A stretch of DNA of 18,167 bases from JAGTVB01 sp964624765. Its GTDB lineage: Bacteria; Pseudomonadota; Gammaproteobacteria; HK1. The translations under genes and the position numbers were made by a program. This document shows positions 1-7,649 of the stretch, piece after piece (position 1 is the stretch's first letter; each line of letters begins with the position of its first letter). The notes beneath the pieces are model-generated. The model did no database searches, was not told the origin of the DNA, and was given only the letters and a program-made list of their open reading frames with translations. The stretch spans positions 1 to 18,167 of the forward strand of contig CAZUZO010000063.1 of the NCBI GenBank assembly GCA_964624765.1. The letters are read 5' to 3'.

Positions 1-1
1 A

Positions 2-124
2 GGACGCATGGCGCCTCTGACCGAATCGTCGTCGAGTGCGCCATGGCGCGCCCGCGTCGAAATTTACCCGCCCATTTCCCCTGAGGAGGAGGCCATCAAG
101 CAGGCCGTCCGCGCGCCGATCTAG
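2..124 (+). CDS. C-terminal fragment of an unidentified protein (5' end outside the window)
   Basis: The frame starting at base 2 is open to a TAG at 122-124. It encodes about 40 residues ending in EIYPPISPEEEAIKQAVRAP followed by Ile. The composition (Pro/Glu turn followed by an amphipathic stretch) looks like a genuine protein C-terminus rather than random translation. I cannot assign a family from so little sequence. An ATG at 8 in this frame could in principle make it a 38-residue protein, but no ribosome binding site is visible in the 7 bases available, so a truncated longer gene is more likely. A short inverted repeat (ACCGG/CCGGT, 126-138) follows the stop without a T-tract. Confidence 0.4.
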   Translation, partial: GRMAPLTESSSSAPWRARVEIYPPISPEEEAIKQAVRAPI

Positions 125-216
125 AACCGGCAGCCGGTGGGTTACCGGCGCGACTTTCTGGATGATTACCGGCCCAAAGAGACCTGCGCTGACGTTCCAA
201 CAAGGAGGTGCTCGGC

Positions 217-264
217 ATGCAAAAGACCGAGAAGGCTCTCCACGCTGCATCCACCCTCGTGTAA
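217..264 (+). CDS. possible 15-residue mini-ORF with a strong Shine-Dalgarno sequence
   Basis: An ATG at 217 lies 8 bases after AAGGAGGT (202-209), one of the best ribosome binding sites in the window. It opens a frame of only 15 codons (MQKTEKALHAASTLV) ending in TAA. It could be a leader peptide, a small protein, or the surviving 5' end of a gene whose remainder has decayed; the downstream frames do not look protein-like. The call rests only on the ribosome binding site, and it lies upstream of the predicted phaE promoter. Confidence 0.25.
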   Translation: MQKTEKALHAASTLV

Positions 265-448
265 CGGGTGTTCTGGCCACGCCGCGGATCCGCAAACCCC
301 TCAAACGTTGCGCGTAACGGCTTCAACAGAGCGTCAAACCGAGGCAACCAAAGGGAGCGCGCATTGGGAAGGTGCCGTCACATTACTCACTCTCCCTACG
401 GTACCCTCCGCAACTCAAGATGAGAATGGCTGCCCTATCTGAGCCAAG

Positions 449-477
449 TTGACACCACTCAGTAATATCCCTATAGT
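449..477 (+). promoter_or_regulatory. predicted sigma70 promoter for phaEC
   Basis: A perfect -35 hexamer TTGACA (449-454) is followed, after exactly 17 bases, by TATAGT (472-477), which differs from TATAAT at one position. This is the best housekeeping promoter match I see in the window. It points towards phaE, whose start is about 260 bases downstream. A small RNA starting here is an alternative. Confidence 0.55.
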
Positions 478-739
478 CGGCGCGACTCGACGCTTTCGAG
501 ACGCCATGCAATCCTTCCATGGACAGCGCTCATCGGTTAACAAGAATGATCTATCTAGGGCACTAATCGTTGTGCCTTAGACCCCCAGAGCTTGTCCCTT
601 TTCCGTCGGTCGATCCGTTGCCATCGGGCGTCCTCGATCGCGAGGTCGGATGGATGCCGGCTGCAGCCCGTTTCCCTGAATGTCATCCAACCCGAGTCAT
701 CGTAGCTTTACTCAATACCGCTTGCAGGAGGAACCAAAT

Positions 740-1843
740 ATGAACTGGACTGACCAAGCCCAGGCCATGATGAATACATGGACCGAGGCGCAGAAACACA
801 TCTGGGAAGGTTGGTACGATTTGGCACGTAATGCGCCAGGCCTGGGCGGCATGCCCAACGTCTCGGATCCGCTATCGTGGCTGAAACAGGGAATGGGGGC
901 CTGGACCAAAGGTAGCGGCGATACTAGTCAGTGGACTGCCAGCAACATCTTCGGCAGCCAGGCCACGATGATGCGTAGCCTCGAGCTGCTTACCAAAGCT
1001 TGGCAGACCGTGGCTCCGAACCTAGAGGCCGGAAAATCCTGGCAGCCGGATCTGCAACGCTTCCTCGACCAATGGACCCAGCAGATGACGGTTCTACCGG
1101 AGCGAGCCATGGGAGCCGGCAAGAATGTCACGGATCTGTGGACCTCTTTCCTCGGGGAATGGGGAACGGTTTTGAAGCCCTGGGTGTCCTCCCTCAGCCA
1201 ATCGGGCATGACAGGGCACGTCGGCGAGATGCTACTCGGCGGAACCTCTCCGCTAGCCCGTATGCTCACCATGCGCGAGGACATGGAGCCGGCGTTTGAA
1301 GGGCTGTCGGAGATCCCGTCGATCGGTGTCGCTCGCGAGCAACAGGCCAAGATCCTGCGGGCATTCGACGCCTTCGTCGATCTGCGTAAGTCTAGCACTA
1401 AGTATCAGGCTGCCATGGCCAAGGCCATCGAGCAAGCTGTTGAACGCACCATGGAACACCTGGCTGGGCTGGCCCAAAAGGGCGAACAAATAACCAGTGT
1501 GCGGGAGCTGATGCGGATTTGGGTGCGGGTCGCCGACCGATCCTTCACCGAGCTGTACAACTCGGAAGAATTCACCGCCGTACAGAAAGATATGTCCCAG
1601 GCTGCCCTGAGTTACAAGCTTGCTCAGCGGGAGGTCCTGGAGATGGTCATGAAGTCGCTGGACATCCCGACCCGTACCGAGGTGGATGACGCCTACCGCA
1701 CCTTGCACAACCTGAAGAAAGAAGTTCGTGAGTTGCGCAAAGCGCTACACGCCGCGAAGTCCCAGGGCGTGTTGGAGCCCCCTAAGGAGGCCGCCACGGT
1801 CGAGAAGGCGGCAGCCAAGCGCAAGACCACGGCTAAATCCTAA
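740..1843 (+). CDS. phaE: Class III poly(3-hydroxyalkanoate) synthase subunit PhaE
   Basis: PhaE is the non-catalytic partner of class III PHA synthase; the PhaE-PhaC complex polymerises 3-hydroxyacyl-CoA on the surface of PHA granules. The product is 367 residues, close to the roughly 357 of Allochromatium vinosum PhaE. It begins MNWTDQAQAMMNTWTEAQK and has the Trp-rich N-terminal region, the conserved C-terminal DIPTRTEVDDAYRTLHNLKK segment, an adjoining Leu/Lys/Glu-rich coiled-coil stretch, and a Lys/Ala-rich tail. I chose ATG 740 because AGGAGG (726-731) sits 8 bases upstream; an in-frame ATG at 680 would add 20 residues but has no ribosome binding site. phaC follows 114 bases downstream on the same strand, the usual phaEC arrangement. 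Expression is probably driven from the promoter at 449-477. Confidence 0.93.
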   Translation: MNWTDQAQAMMNTWTEAQKHIWEGWYDLARNAPGLGGMPNVSDPLSWLKQGMGAWTKGSGDTSQWTASNIFGSQATMMRSLELLTKAWQTVAPNLEAGKSWQPDLQRFLDQWTQQMTVLPERAMGAGKNVTDLWTSFLGEWGTVLKPWVSSLSQSGMTGHVGEMLLGGTSPLARMLTMREDMEPAFEGLSEIPSIGVAREQQAKILRAFDAFVDLRKSSTKYQAAMAKAIEQAVERTMEHLAGLAQKGEQITSVRELMRIWVRVADRSFTELYNSEEFTAVQKDMSQAALSYKLAQREVLEMVMKSLDIPTRTEVDDAYRTLHNLKKEVRELRKALHAAKSQGVLEPPKEAATVEKAAAKRKTTAKS

Positions 1844-1957
1844 ACCTCGCCAAGGGGCCAAGCGCGTGCCGGATGGCCGCCTAGAACCGTACCGAATAAA
1901 TAGCTTTCAATTGAACAACATTAACGTGCCGTTAGCCAGCTGCTAGAGGAGGTAACC

Positions 1958-3055
1958 ATGTTGACCTACCCTGTTCGCATTCATCCAGACGATGCGGTCA
2001 AGGAGATCGCGGAGATCAATCGCAAAGTCACCAAAGGGCTCGAATACTTAAGCAAGCTCAAAGAAGAAGACGTGGATATCGGCAGCACGCCGAAGGACGT
2101 CATCTATACCCAGGATAAGCTGAAGCTGTTTCGCTATCGAGCGGTGGTGGACAAACCCTTCGAAACACCGCTGCTCATCGTCTACGCGTTGGTCAACCGC
2201 TACCAGGTGGCGGATCTGCAGCCGGACCGATCCCTGGTGCGCAACCTGTTGAAGGAAGGCATGGACGTGCACCTCATCGAGTGGGGTGATCCGCTGCCCG
2301 CGGACAAGTATCTCACCATCGATGACTATGTAAATGGCTACCTCGACGATTGCGTGGATTTCATGCGAGAGCACTACAACGTCGACAAGATCAACATCTT
2401 CGGTATCTGCCAGGGCGGCACTATGTGTACCTGTTACACCGCCCTCCACCCTGAGAAGGTGAAGAACCTCGTGCTCACCGTCACGCCCATCGATTTCCAT
2501 GCCGGCGAGGACGAGGCTAAGCCGCACCTCGGGCTGCTGTTCAAGATGGGCAAGGGCGCTGATATTGACCTGATGGTCGATGCCATGGGCAATGTGCCGG
2601 CAGACCTCCTCAACGTATCCTTTCTCATGGTGTCGCCCTTTGCGTTGAACTTTGGAAAGTACAACGACATGGTCGACATCCTCGATGATGAGAAGGCGCT
2701 GCTGAACTTCCTGCGCATGGAGAAGTGGCTGTTCAATGGTCCTGACAGCGCTGGTGAAGCATACCGTGAGTTCGTGAAGAACTTTCTCCAGGGTAACAAG
2801 CTGGTAAAAGGTGAACTCGAGCTGGGCGGTCAAAAAGTGGATCTGAAGAATGTGACGGTGCCGGTGTTCAATGTGTACGCCACGCGGGACCACTTGGTAC
2901 CGCCGGCCTGTACCACCGCCCTTGGTAAGCACGTGGGAACCAAGGATTACACGGAGATGGCCATCGAGACCGGTCATATCGGCATCTACACGGGCGGCAA
3001 ATCCCAGGCGATCCTGGCCCCGGGGGTTGCCAAGTGGCTAAGGGAACGCGCCTGA
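1958..3055 (+). CDS. phaC: Class III poly(3-hydroxyalkanoate) synthase catalytic subunit PhaC
   Basis: PhaC catalyses chain extension of PHA from (R)-3-hydroxyacyl-CoA through a covalent Cys thioester. The product is 365 residues, in the size range of the short class III enzymes (A. vinosum about 355). The alpha/beta-hydrolase nucleophile motif GICQGG puts the catalytic Cys at 151. The acid is Asp311 in ATRDHLVPP and the base His340 in ETGHIGIY, so the Cys-Asp-His triad is complete. The start is supported by AGGAGGT (1947-1953) 4 bases before the ATG. It forms the synthase pair with phaE. The decarboxylase genes downstream can supply propionyl-CoA, a precursor of 3-hydroxyvalerate-type monomers; that link is inferred from proximity. 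Confidence 0.96.
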   Translation: MLTYPVRIHPDDAVKEIAEINRKVTKGLEYLSKLKEEDVDIGSTPKDVIYTQDKLKLFRYRAVVDKPFETPLLIVYALVNRYQVADLQPDRSLVRNLLKEGMDVHLIEWGDPLPADKYLTIDDYVNGYLDDCVDFMREHYNVDKINIFGICQGGTMCTCYTALHPEKVKNLVLTVTPIDFHAGEDEAKPHLGLLFKMGKGADIDLMVDAMGNVPADLLNVSFLMVSPFALNFGKYNDMVDILDDEKALLNFLRMEKWLFNGPDSAGEAYREFVKNFLQGNKLVKGELELGGQKVDLKNVTVPVFNVYATRDHLVPPACTTALGKHVGTKDYTEMAIETGHIGIYTGGKSQAILAPGVAKWLRERA

Positions 3056-3069
3056 CAGCTTCTTTGTTT

Positions 3070-3095
3070 GGGGGGTTGGCGTGGTGCAGCCCCCC
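3070..3095 (+). terminator. possible terminator-like stem-loop after phaC
   Basis: GGGGGG (3070-3075) can pair with CCCCCC (3090-3095), extended inward by a G-U, a U-A and a G-C pair, 15 bases after the phaC stop. There is no downstream T-tract, so it is not a classic intrinsic terminator; it may simply protect the 3' end of the mRNA. Confidence 0.3.
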
Positions 3096-3243
3096 GGCAC
3101 CTCTCCTTAGTACTGAAGGCGTCCTTCTTGCAGAGCCCCTCATCGGTGAAACCGACGTGAAGCCGCCTGGCATGGATCGCGATATAGCCCGAGCCTGTGC
3201 CTATTACCCCTCTAGCCAACAACCGATCTTTCCTGTGTTCTCA

Positions 3244-3384
3244 GAGGTTGTGAAAAAACCTGCTACACGACCCGATAGCGGCGTTGGGCGGTGCTCGCTC
3301 CTCGCCTATCTACTTGATATGTCTCGTCGCTGCGCGCCGTCCGCCTGGCTCTCGGGTCGCTCGCGACGGTTTTTTCACAACCTC
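3244..3384. repeat. family A terminal-inverted-repeat element, copy 1 (complete)
   Basis: A 141-bp element. The left end GAGGTTGTGAAAAAACC (3244-3260) is the exact reverse complement of the right end (3368-3384). It is flanked by TCA on both sides (3241-3243 and 3385-3387), suggesting a 3-bp target duplication. The interior is non-coding and GC-rich, and it is near-identical in order to the copies at 13071 and 16409. The size, inverted ends and lack of a transposase fit a MITE-like or palindromic-unit element. Confidence 0.85.
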
Positions 3385-3643
3385 TCACACCGTCTGGCAC
3401 CATCGTCTGCTTCTTTAGAGAAAAATCTGCAAAGACATGATCTAGGGCAAAGCGATTCTTACCCATCTCTTGACCGCCGGTGTCCGACTAAAGGAGAATG
3501 TTGCAGTGCACTACGGTCTGTGACTGTTAGGCACCATCAACTTCCCCTCTATCTGGCGAAATCGCGCCGACCAGGCGGCCAATGGAGCGAACAGGTCAAG
3601 GGGTGGAGCGGGCGGATAACAACCAAGGATTTCGGCGGCAACC

Positions 3644-5191
3644 ATGATGACAATGAAAGAACGCATCCAGGAGCTGCGCGCCAAACAGGCAGAACTGCAT
3701 CAAGGCGGCGGACCGAAGCGCATCGAGAAACAGCACGAAGCCGGCAAGCTCACCGCGCGGGAACGCATCGATAACCTTGTCGATCCCGATAGCTTCCACG
3801 AATTACTCCTGTTTGCTGAACACCGTGCCACGTTGTTCGGTATGGATGGGCGCCATTTCCCTGCCGAGGCGGTGGTGACGGGCACCGCGACCGTCGAGGG
3901 TCGACCCATTCACGTCGCCAGTCACGACTTTACGGTGGCGGGTGGATCGGCGGGAGAGGTGCACTGTGACAAGATCGTCGAGATGATGAAAAGTGCGCTG
4001 AAAACCGGTACGCCTTTCGTTCTCTTCAACGATTCAGCCGGCGCTAGGGTGCAGGAGGGCATCGACAGCCTTGCCGCCTACGGGCGAATCTTCTATCACA
4101 ACACCTTGGTATCTGGGGTGATCCCGCAGATCTCCCTCATCTGTGGCCCCTGTGCAGGAGGCGCGGTCTACAGTCCCGCACTCACCGATTTCATCATTCA
4201 GACGCGCCAAGCGCGGATGTTCATTACGGGACCGGATGTCATTAAGCAGGTCACCGGCGAAGAGATCAGCATGGAGCGTTTGGGTGGGCCCGATGCCCAC
4301 ATGCGCCAATCCGGGGTGTGTCATTTCGTCGCCGACGACGATTACGATGCCATTCACATCTGCAAGCGATTGCTCTCGTTTCTACCGTCGAACAATCTGG
4401 AGGGGGCGCCGAGAGCGCCCTTCGAGGAGACCATTGAGCTCGATGAATCGCTCAACACGATTCTCCCAGAAGACCCGAAGAAGCCCTATGACATCAAGGA
4501 CATCATCCTGCGCGTCGTGGACAATGCGGACTTTCTGGAGGTCCACCGGGAATTCGCGCAGAACATCGTCATCGGTTTCGCGCGCGTCATGGGGCGAACG
4601 GTCGGCATCGTCGGCAATCAGCCGAAGTTCATGGCAGGCTGTGTCGACATCAATAGCTCCGACAAGGCGGCGCGCTTCATCCGTTTTTGCAATGCTTTCA
4701 ACATCCCGTTGGTGACCTTCGTCGATGTGCCGGGATTTTTGCCTGGGGTGCAGCAGGAATACGGCGGTATCATCCGCCACGGCGCAAAATTACTGTTCGC
4801 CTACTCCCAGTGCACGGTGCCAAAGCTCACGGTCATCGTGCGCAAGGCCTACGGCGGTGCTTATGTCGCCATGTGCGCCAAGGACCTTGGCGCCGATCGG
4901 GTGGCTGCCTGGCCGAGCGCAGAGGTGGCGGTGATGGGCGCGGAAGGGGCGGCGAGCATCGTCTTCCGGCGTGAGATCGAAGAGGCCGAGGACCCAGATG
5001 CAAAGCGTCGCGAACTCATCGAGCACTATCGCGCCACCTTTGCAACGCCGTATATCGCCGCCGCTCGGCGGCTGGTGGATGACGTCATTGAACCCGCCGA
5101 GACCCGGCTGTTCCTGGCGCAAGCCCTGGAAGGGATGCACACTAAGCGGGAAACGCGCCCGAGCAAAAAACACGGCAACATCCCGTTGTAG
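3644..5191 (+). CDS. mmdA: Acyl-CoA carboxyltransferase alpha subunit, methylmalonyl-CoA decarboxylase type (module 1)
   Basis: This 515-residue soluble protein belongs to the carboxyltransferase family of propionyl-CoA carboxylase beta and methylmalonyl-CoA decarboxylase alpha (MmdA). It moves the carboxyl group of (methyl)malonyl-CoA to the biotin of the carrier subunit. Both crotonase-fold halves are intact. The N-half motif is CGPCAGGAVYSPALTDF, and the C-half motifs are VDVPGFLPG and RKAYGGAYVAM, whose Gly-Gly pairs form the two oxyanion holes. The C-terminus KKHGNIPL is typical. The order that follows (D, C, B) is that of the Propionigenium mmdADCB operon, and no biotin carboxylase is nearby, so decarboxylase is preferred over carboxylase. 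ATG 3644 is followed by ATGs at 3647 and 3653, so the exact start is uncertain by three codons. Confidence 0.9.
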   Translation: MMTMKERIQELRAKQAELHQGGGPKRIEKQHEAGKLTARERIDNLVDPDSFHELLLFAEHRATLFGMDGRHFPAEAVVTGTATVEGRPIHVASHDFTVAGGSAGEVHCDKIVEMMKSALKTGTPFVLFNDSAGARVQEGIDSLAAYGRIFYHNTLVSGVIPQISLICGPCAGGAVYSPALTDFIIQTRQARMFITGPDVIKQVTGEEISMERLGGPDAHMRQSGVCHFVADDDYDAIHICKRLLSFLPSNNLEGAPRAPFEETIELDESLNTILPEDPKKPYDIKDIILRVVDNADFLEVHREFAQNIVIGFARVMGRTVGIVGNQPKFMAGCVDINSSDKAARFIRFCNAFNIPLVTFVDVPGFLPGVQQEYGGIIRHGAKLLFAYSQCTVPKLTVIVRKAYGGAYVAMCAKDLGADRVAAWPSAEVAVMGAEGAASIVFRREIEEAEDPDAKRRELIEHYRATFATPYIAAARRLVDDVIEPAETRLFLAQALEGMHTKRETRPSKKHGNIPL

Positions 5192-5304
5192 ACGCGACGA
5201 TTTCGAAGATGAAGGGATCGGGCGTAGGGACTCTTCCGCCAGGACTCGGACAGAGAATGCCGCTGGGGGAAAAACCAGACCCTACCGAAAGGAGTTTCCC
5301 ATCT

Positions 5305-5337
5305 ATGTTCTGCCATGCAGCCATTAGGGGCGTCTAA
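5305..5337 (+). CDS. possible 10-residue leader ORF immediately before mmdD
   Basis: AAAGGAG (5288-5294) is followed by ATG at 5305, opening MFCHAAIRGV and a TAA at 5335-5337. That is three bases before the ATG of the OadG/MmdD subunit and in the same frame. The strong ribosome binding site belongs to the mini-ORF rather than to mmdD, so translation of mmdD may depend on re-initiation after it. The stop may alternatively have shortened an ancestral longer MmdD N-terminus. Confidence 0.3.
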   Translation: MFCHAAIRGV

Positions 5338-5340
5338 ACC

Positions 5341-5673
5341 ATGTCTGAAACGATGACGTTGGGTCTCCAGATCACCGCCGTCGGTGTCGGAACGGTGTTT
5401 GTCGCACTGATCATCATGGGTCTCGCAGTTAGCCTAATCGGGCGCCTATTCAGAGATAAACCACCGGTCCCCGCCGCAGCCACTGCACCCCTACCGGATG
5501 AGTCATTGGATAGTGTGGATAAGCACGTACTGGTCCTCCTTGCTGCAGCGGCGGCGGTAGCCGTGAAACGCCCGGTTCGTATTCGTCGGGTCCGTTTCAT
5601 TAGCCATAAGCATATCCCGGCAGAATGGGCTGCCACGGGGCGAGCGGAGCATATCCGGGAATCGCTCCATTGA
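5341..5673 (+). CDS. mmdD: OadG/MmdD-type small membrane subunit of decarboxylase (module 1)
   Basis: A 110-residue single-pass membrane protein. Residues about 8-36 form one hydrophobic helix. A Pro/Ala-rich linker (about 42-52) follows, then a small domain with VLVLLAAAAAVAVKRPVRIR, and a C-terminal W-(x)n-GR segment (EWAATGRAEHIRES). This is the pattern of the gamma/delta subunits of sodium-pumping decarboxylases, which anchor the carboxyltransferase to the integral beta subunit. It lies between the carboxyltransferase and biotin carrier genes as in mmdADCB. The start at 5341 has only AGGGG about 10 bases upstream; see the mini-ORF just before it. Confidence 0.82.
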   Translation: MSETMTLGLQITAVGVGTVFVALIIMGLAVSLIGRLFRDKPPVPAAATAPLPDESLDSVDKHVLVLLAAAAAVAVKRPVRIRRVRFISHKHIPAEWAATGRAEHIRESLH

Positions 5674-5707
5674 CATTGGTTTTCATAGTAAGGGGGGAAG
5701 GTCCACC

Positions 5708-6097
5708 ATGAAAATGCGGATCACGCTAGACGGCGTCACCTACGATTTGGACGTAGAGTTTGTGGAAGAAGGCGGTGAAGTCGTCCCCGCTCGACCGGCC
5801 GCACCGTCGCCCGCCGGCGCGCCGAAAGCTGCCGCCAAACCATCGGCGGCGCCCAAGCCCGCGGCTCCGCTTCCCGAGGGCGCTGACAAAACCGTCACCA
5901 GCCCCCTTTCGGGCACCGTGTTCAAGCTCCTAGTGAAGGTCGGCGATAGCGTCGAGACCAACCAGGATCTGCTGATCCTGGAAGCCATGAAGATGGAAAC
6001 CAACGTTGTGGCAGCGGGACCCGGAACCATCAAGAACGTTCATGTCGCCGAAGGCGACGCCGTGACCCAGGGACAGCTCCTCATGGAGTTCGAGTAG
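5708..6097 (+). CDS. mmdC: Biotin carboxyl carrier subunit (module 1)
   Basis: A 129-residue biotin carrier. After an N-terminal stretch (MKMRITLDGVTYDLDVEF) typical of these proteins there is an Ala/Pro/Lys-rich flexible linker (about 28-56). A biotinyl domain follows, with the canonical LEAMKMETNV; the biotinylated residue would be Lys95. It ferries CO2 as carboxybiotin from the carboxyltransferase to the membrane beta subunit, where decarboxylation drives ion export. A purine-rich AAGGGGGGAAGG lies just upstream of ATG 5708. It is 34 bases after mmdD and probably cotranscribed. Confidence 0.92.
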   Translation: MKMRITLDGVTYDLDVEFVEEGGEVVPARPAAPSPAGAPKAAAKPSAAPKPAAPLPEGADKTVTSPLSGTVFKLLVKVGDSVETNQDLLILEAMKMETNVVAAGPGTIKNVHVAEGDAVTQGQLLMEFE

Positions 6098-6199
6098 GTG
6101 CCAGTGCTGCTGTTCTGCTTGGCGGACCTCTACACCACCGTAACAATAATATCCTCTGCCGTAGCCCGCGGCTCATGTCGTCACGGGGAGCTATGATCC

Positions 6200-7609
6200 A
6201 TGTACGAAACCCTCGTCGATTTCCTCGCGCAAACCGGCTTCGGCCATTTCCAGTGGGGCAACGGGGTGATGATCCTGATCGGTTGCCTGTTCATCTACCT
6301 CGCCATCAACAAGAAGTTTGAACCCCTGCTGTTGGTGCCCATCGGCTTCGGTATGGTCGTCGGCAACATTCCCTACGACACCTCGAAATTGAGCATCGGC
6401 GTCTACGACGGGCCGATGAGCGAGGCTGAGCTCCACTACTACCGGGTGGAGCGCGTCAAGGACGTTCTGAAACCCACCACGCCGATCCACGATACCCAGG
6501 AGGGAAAACGGCTCGTCGAGCACGGTGAGGCGATCATCGCCAACGAGCATGTCAAGCTCACCTACTATGGCGAGGTCAAGGAGCCGTCGATCATCGATGT
6601 GGGTCAAGGACGGCGCATACTCGCGCTCGAGCAAGCCGAGGACGATCGTTATCCGACCATCGTCGAGCCGAAGACCCTGGATCCCGCCAATGCGGGTTTC
6701 TTCTGGTGGCTGTTTCGCGGTGTCGCCTGGGGGATCTTCCCGCCGCTCATTTTCTTGGGGGTTGGTGCGTTGACCGATTTTGGTCCCATGCTCAGCAACC
6801 CACGCACGCTGTTGCTGGGTGCGGCGGCGCAGGTCGGCATTTTCGGTGCCTTGCTGGTGGCCCTGGTGCTGGGTTTCACGCCGCAGGAGGCGGCCTCGAT
6901 CGGCATCATCGGCGGCGCGGACGGGCCGACGTCTATTTTCGTCTCGGCCGTGCTCGCCCCCGATCTGCTGGGGGCGGTGGCGCTGGCCGCCTACAGCTAC
7001 ATGGCCATGGTGCCGATCATCCAGCCTCCCATCATGAAGCTCTTGACCACCAAGAAGGAAAGGCTGATCCGCATGGAAGCGCCCCGGGAGGTGTCGCGGC
7101 GCACACGCATTATGTTTCCTATCGTCGGTTTTCTGCTGACAGCCTTCATCACTCCAGCGGCCTTGCCGCTGCTCGGTATGCTGTTCTTCGGCAACCTGTT
7201 GCGCGAGAGCCTGGTCACCGACCGACTCTCTAAGACGGCGCAGAACCAGTTCATCGACATCGTGACCATCCTGCTCGGGGTGTCGGTGGGGGCCAAGACC
7301 CAAGCCTCAACGTTTCTGACTTTGCAAACGATCTATATCTTCATCCTAGGCATGGCGGCTTTCGCCATCGCCACCGCCTGTGGCGTACTGCTGGCCAAGC
7401 TCATGAACAAGCTGAGCAAACATCCCATCAATCCCCTGATCGGCGCGGCCGGCGTCTCCGCGGTGCCGATGGCCGCTCGGGTGGTGCACAACGTTGGCCA
7501 GAAAGAAGACCCCCACAACTTCCTGCTCATGCATGCCATGGGTCCCAATGTGGCGGGCGTCATCGGCTCCGCCGTGGCGGCAGGCGTGCTGCTGTCTGCC
7601 TTGACCTAG
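6200..7609 (+). CDS. mmdB: Sodium-translocating decarboxylase beta subunit (module 1)
   Basis: A 469-residue polytopic membrane protein of the OadB/MmdB/GcdB family. It decarboxylates carboxybiotin and couples this to Na+ export. Landmarks are KKFEPLLLVPIGFGM (about 38-52), FPPLIFLGVGALTDFGPML (180-198), GGADGPTSIFVS (238-249), AAYSYMAMVPIIQPPIMK (263-280), NPLIGAAGVSAVPMAARV (411-428) and LLMHAMGPNVAGVIGSA (442-458). Residues matching those essential in Klebsiella OadB (numbering from memory) are present: Asp241, Tyr267, Asn411, Gly415, Ser420, Arg427. The hydrophilic insert between the first helices and FPPLIFLG (about 58-165) is larger than I recall for OadB. GGGGAG (6185-6190) lies 9 bases before the ATG. 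Confidence 0.93.
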   Translation: MYETLVDFLAQTGFGHFQWGNGVMILIGCLFIYLAINKKFEPLLLVPIGFGMVVGNIPYDTSKLSIGVYDGPMSEAELHYYRVERVKDVLKPTTPIHDTQEGKRLVEHGEAIIANEHVKLTYYGEVKEPSIIDVGQGRRILALEQAEDDRYPTIVEPKTLDPANAGFFWWLFRGVAWGIFPPLIFLGVGALTDFGPMLSNPRTLLLGAAAQVGIFGALLVALVLGFTPQEAASIGIIGGADGPTSIFVSAVLAPDLLGAVALAAYSYMAMVPIIQPPIMKLLTTKKERLIRMEAPREVSRRTRIMFPIVGFLLTAFITPAALPLLGMLFFGNLLRESLVTDRLSKTAQNQFIDIVTILLGVSVGAKTQASTFLTLQTIYIFILGMAAFAIATACGVLLAKLMNKLSKHPINPLIGAAGVSAVPMAARVVHNVGQKEDPHNFLLMHAMGPNVAGVIGSAVAAGVLLSALT

Positions 7610-7649
7610 GGAACGGGCTACCTTCTACCCGGTGAGGATCAGGACCGCG

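Larger units (their letters stand above)
125..739. other. gene-poor leader region upstream of phaE
   Basis: No convincing long gene occupies these roughly 600 bases. They contain the mini-ORF at 217-264, the predicted sigma70 promoter at 449-477, and two potential RNA hairpins downstream of the predicted transcription start. One is at about 479-505 (GGCG/CGCC plus CTCGA/TCGAG). The other is at 557-578 (AGGGCAC/GTGCCTT, one G-U pair). A transcript starting near 484 would have a leader of about 255 bases before phaE. Confidence 0.5.
3056..3643. other. 588-bp intergenic region between phaC and the first decarboxylase module
   Basis: No supported gene is present. It contains the stem-loop at 3070-3095 and a complete family A repeat (3244-3384). 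I found no good sigma70 match ahead of the gene at 3644: TTGACC at 3470-3475 has no acceptable -10 at proper spacing. A short AAAGGAG-ATG context near 3491 opens only 10 codons. The promoter for the decarboxylase genes is therefore not identified. Confidence 0.5.

Noticed and set aside
137..442. 101-codon open frame near the left edge
   Set aside because: No ribosome binding site, non-ATG start, and Cys/Arg/Pro/Thr-rich composition without protein-like pattern.
2048..2977. 309-codon open frame antisense to phaC
   Set aside because: It is a shadow frame produced by codon bias of phaC, which has a full catalytic triad. The antisense product is low-complexity in His/Val/Leu and has no recognisable motif.
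3056..3065. ACAGCTTCTT just after phaC, resembling the end of family B
   Set aside because: Only about nine bases match, with no further family B sequence and no TCA flank; probably chance. A similar short match at 14518-14528 is treated the same way.
3395..3411. sigma54-like sequence TGGCAC...TGCT upstream of module 1
   Set aside because: The distance between the GG and GC elements is 11 bases instead of the strict 10, and it lies about 235 bases before the gene.
3644..5191. Alternative call as propionyl-CoA carboxylase beta subunit
   Set aside because: The carboxylase would need a biotin carboxylase subunit. Instead, separate biotin carrier and ion-pump beta subunits follow, as in decarboxylases.
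6191..7303. 370-codon open frame antisense to mmdB
   Set aside because: Its product is rich in His, Gln, Arg and Asp in the pattern expected from the complement of a membrane protein gene. The sense strand encodes a canonical beta subunit.
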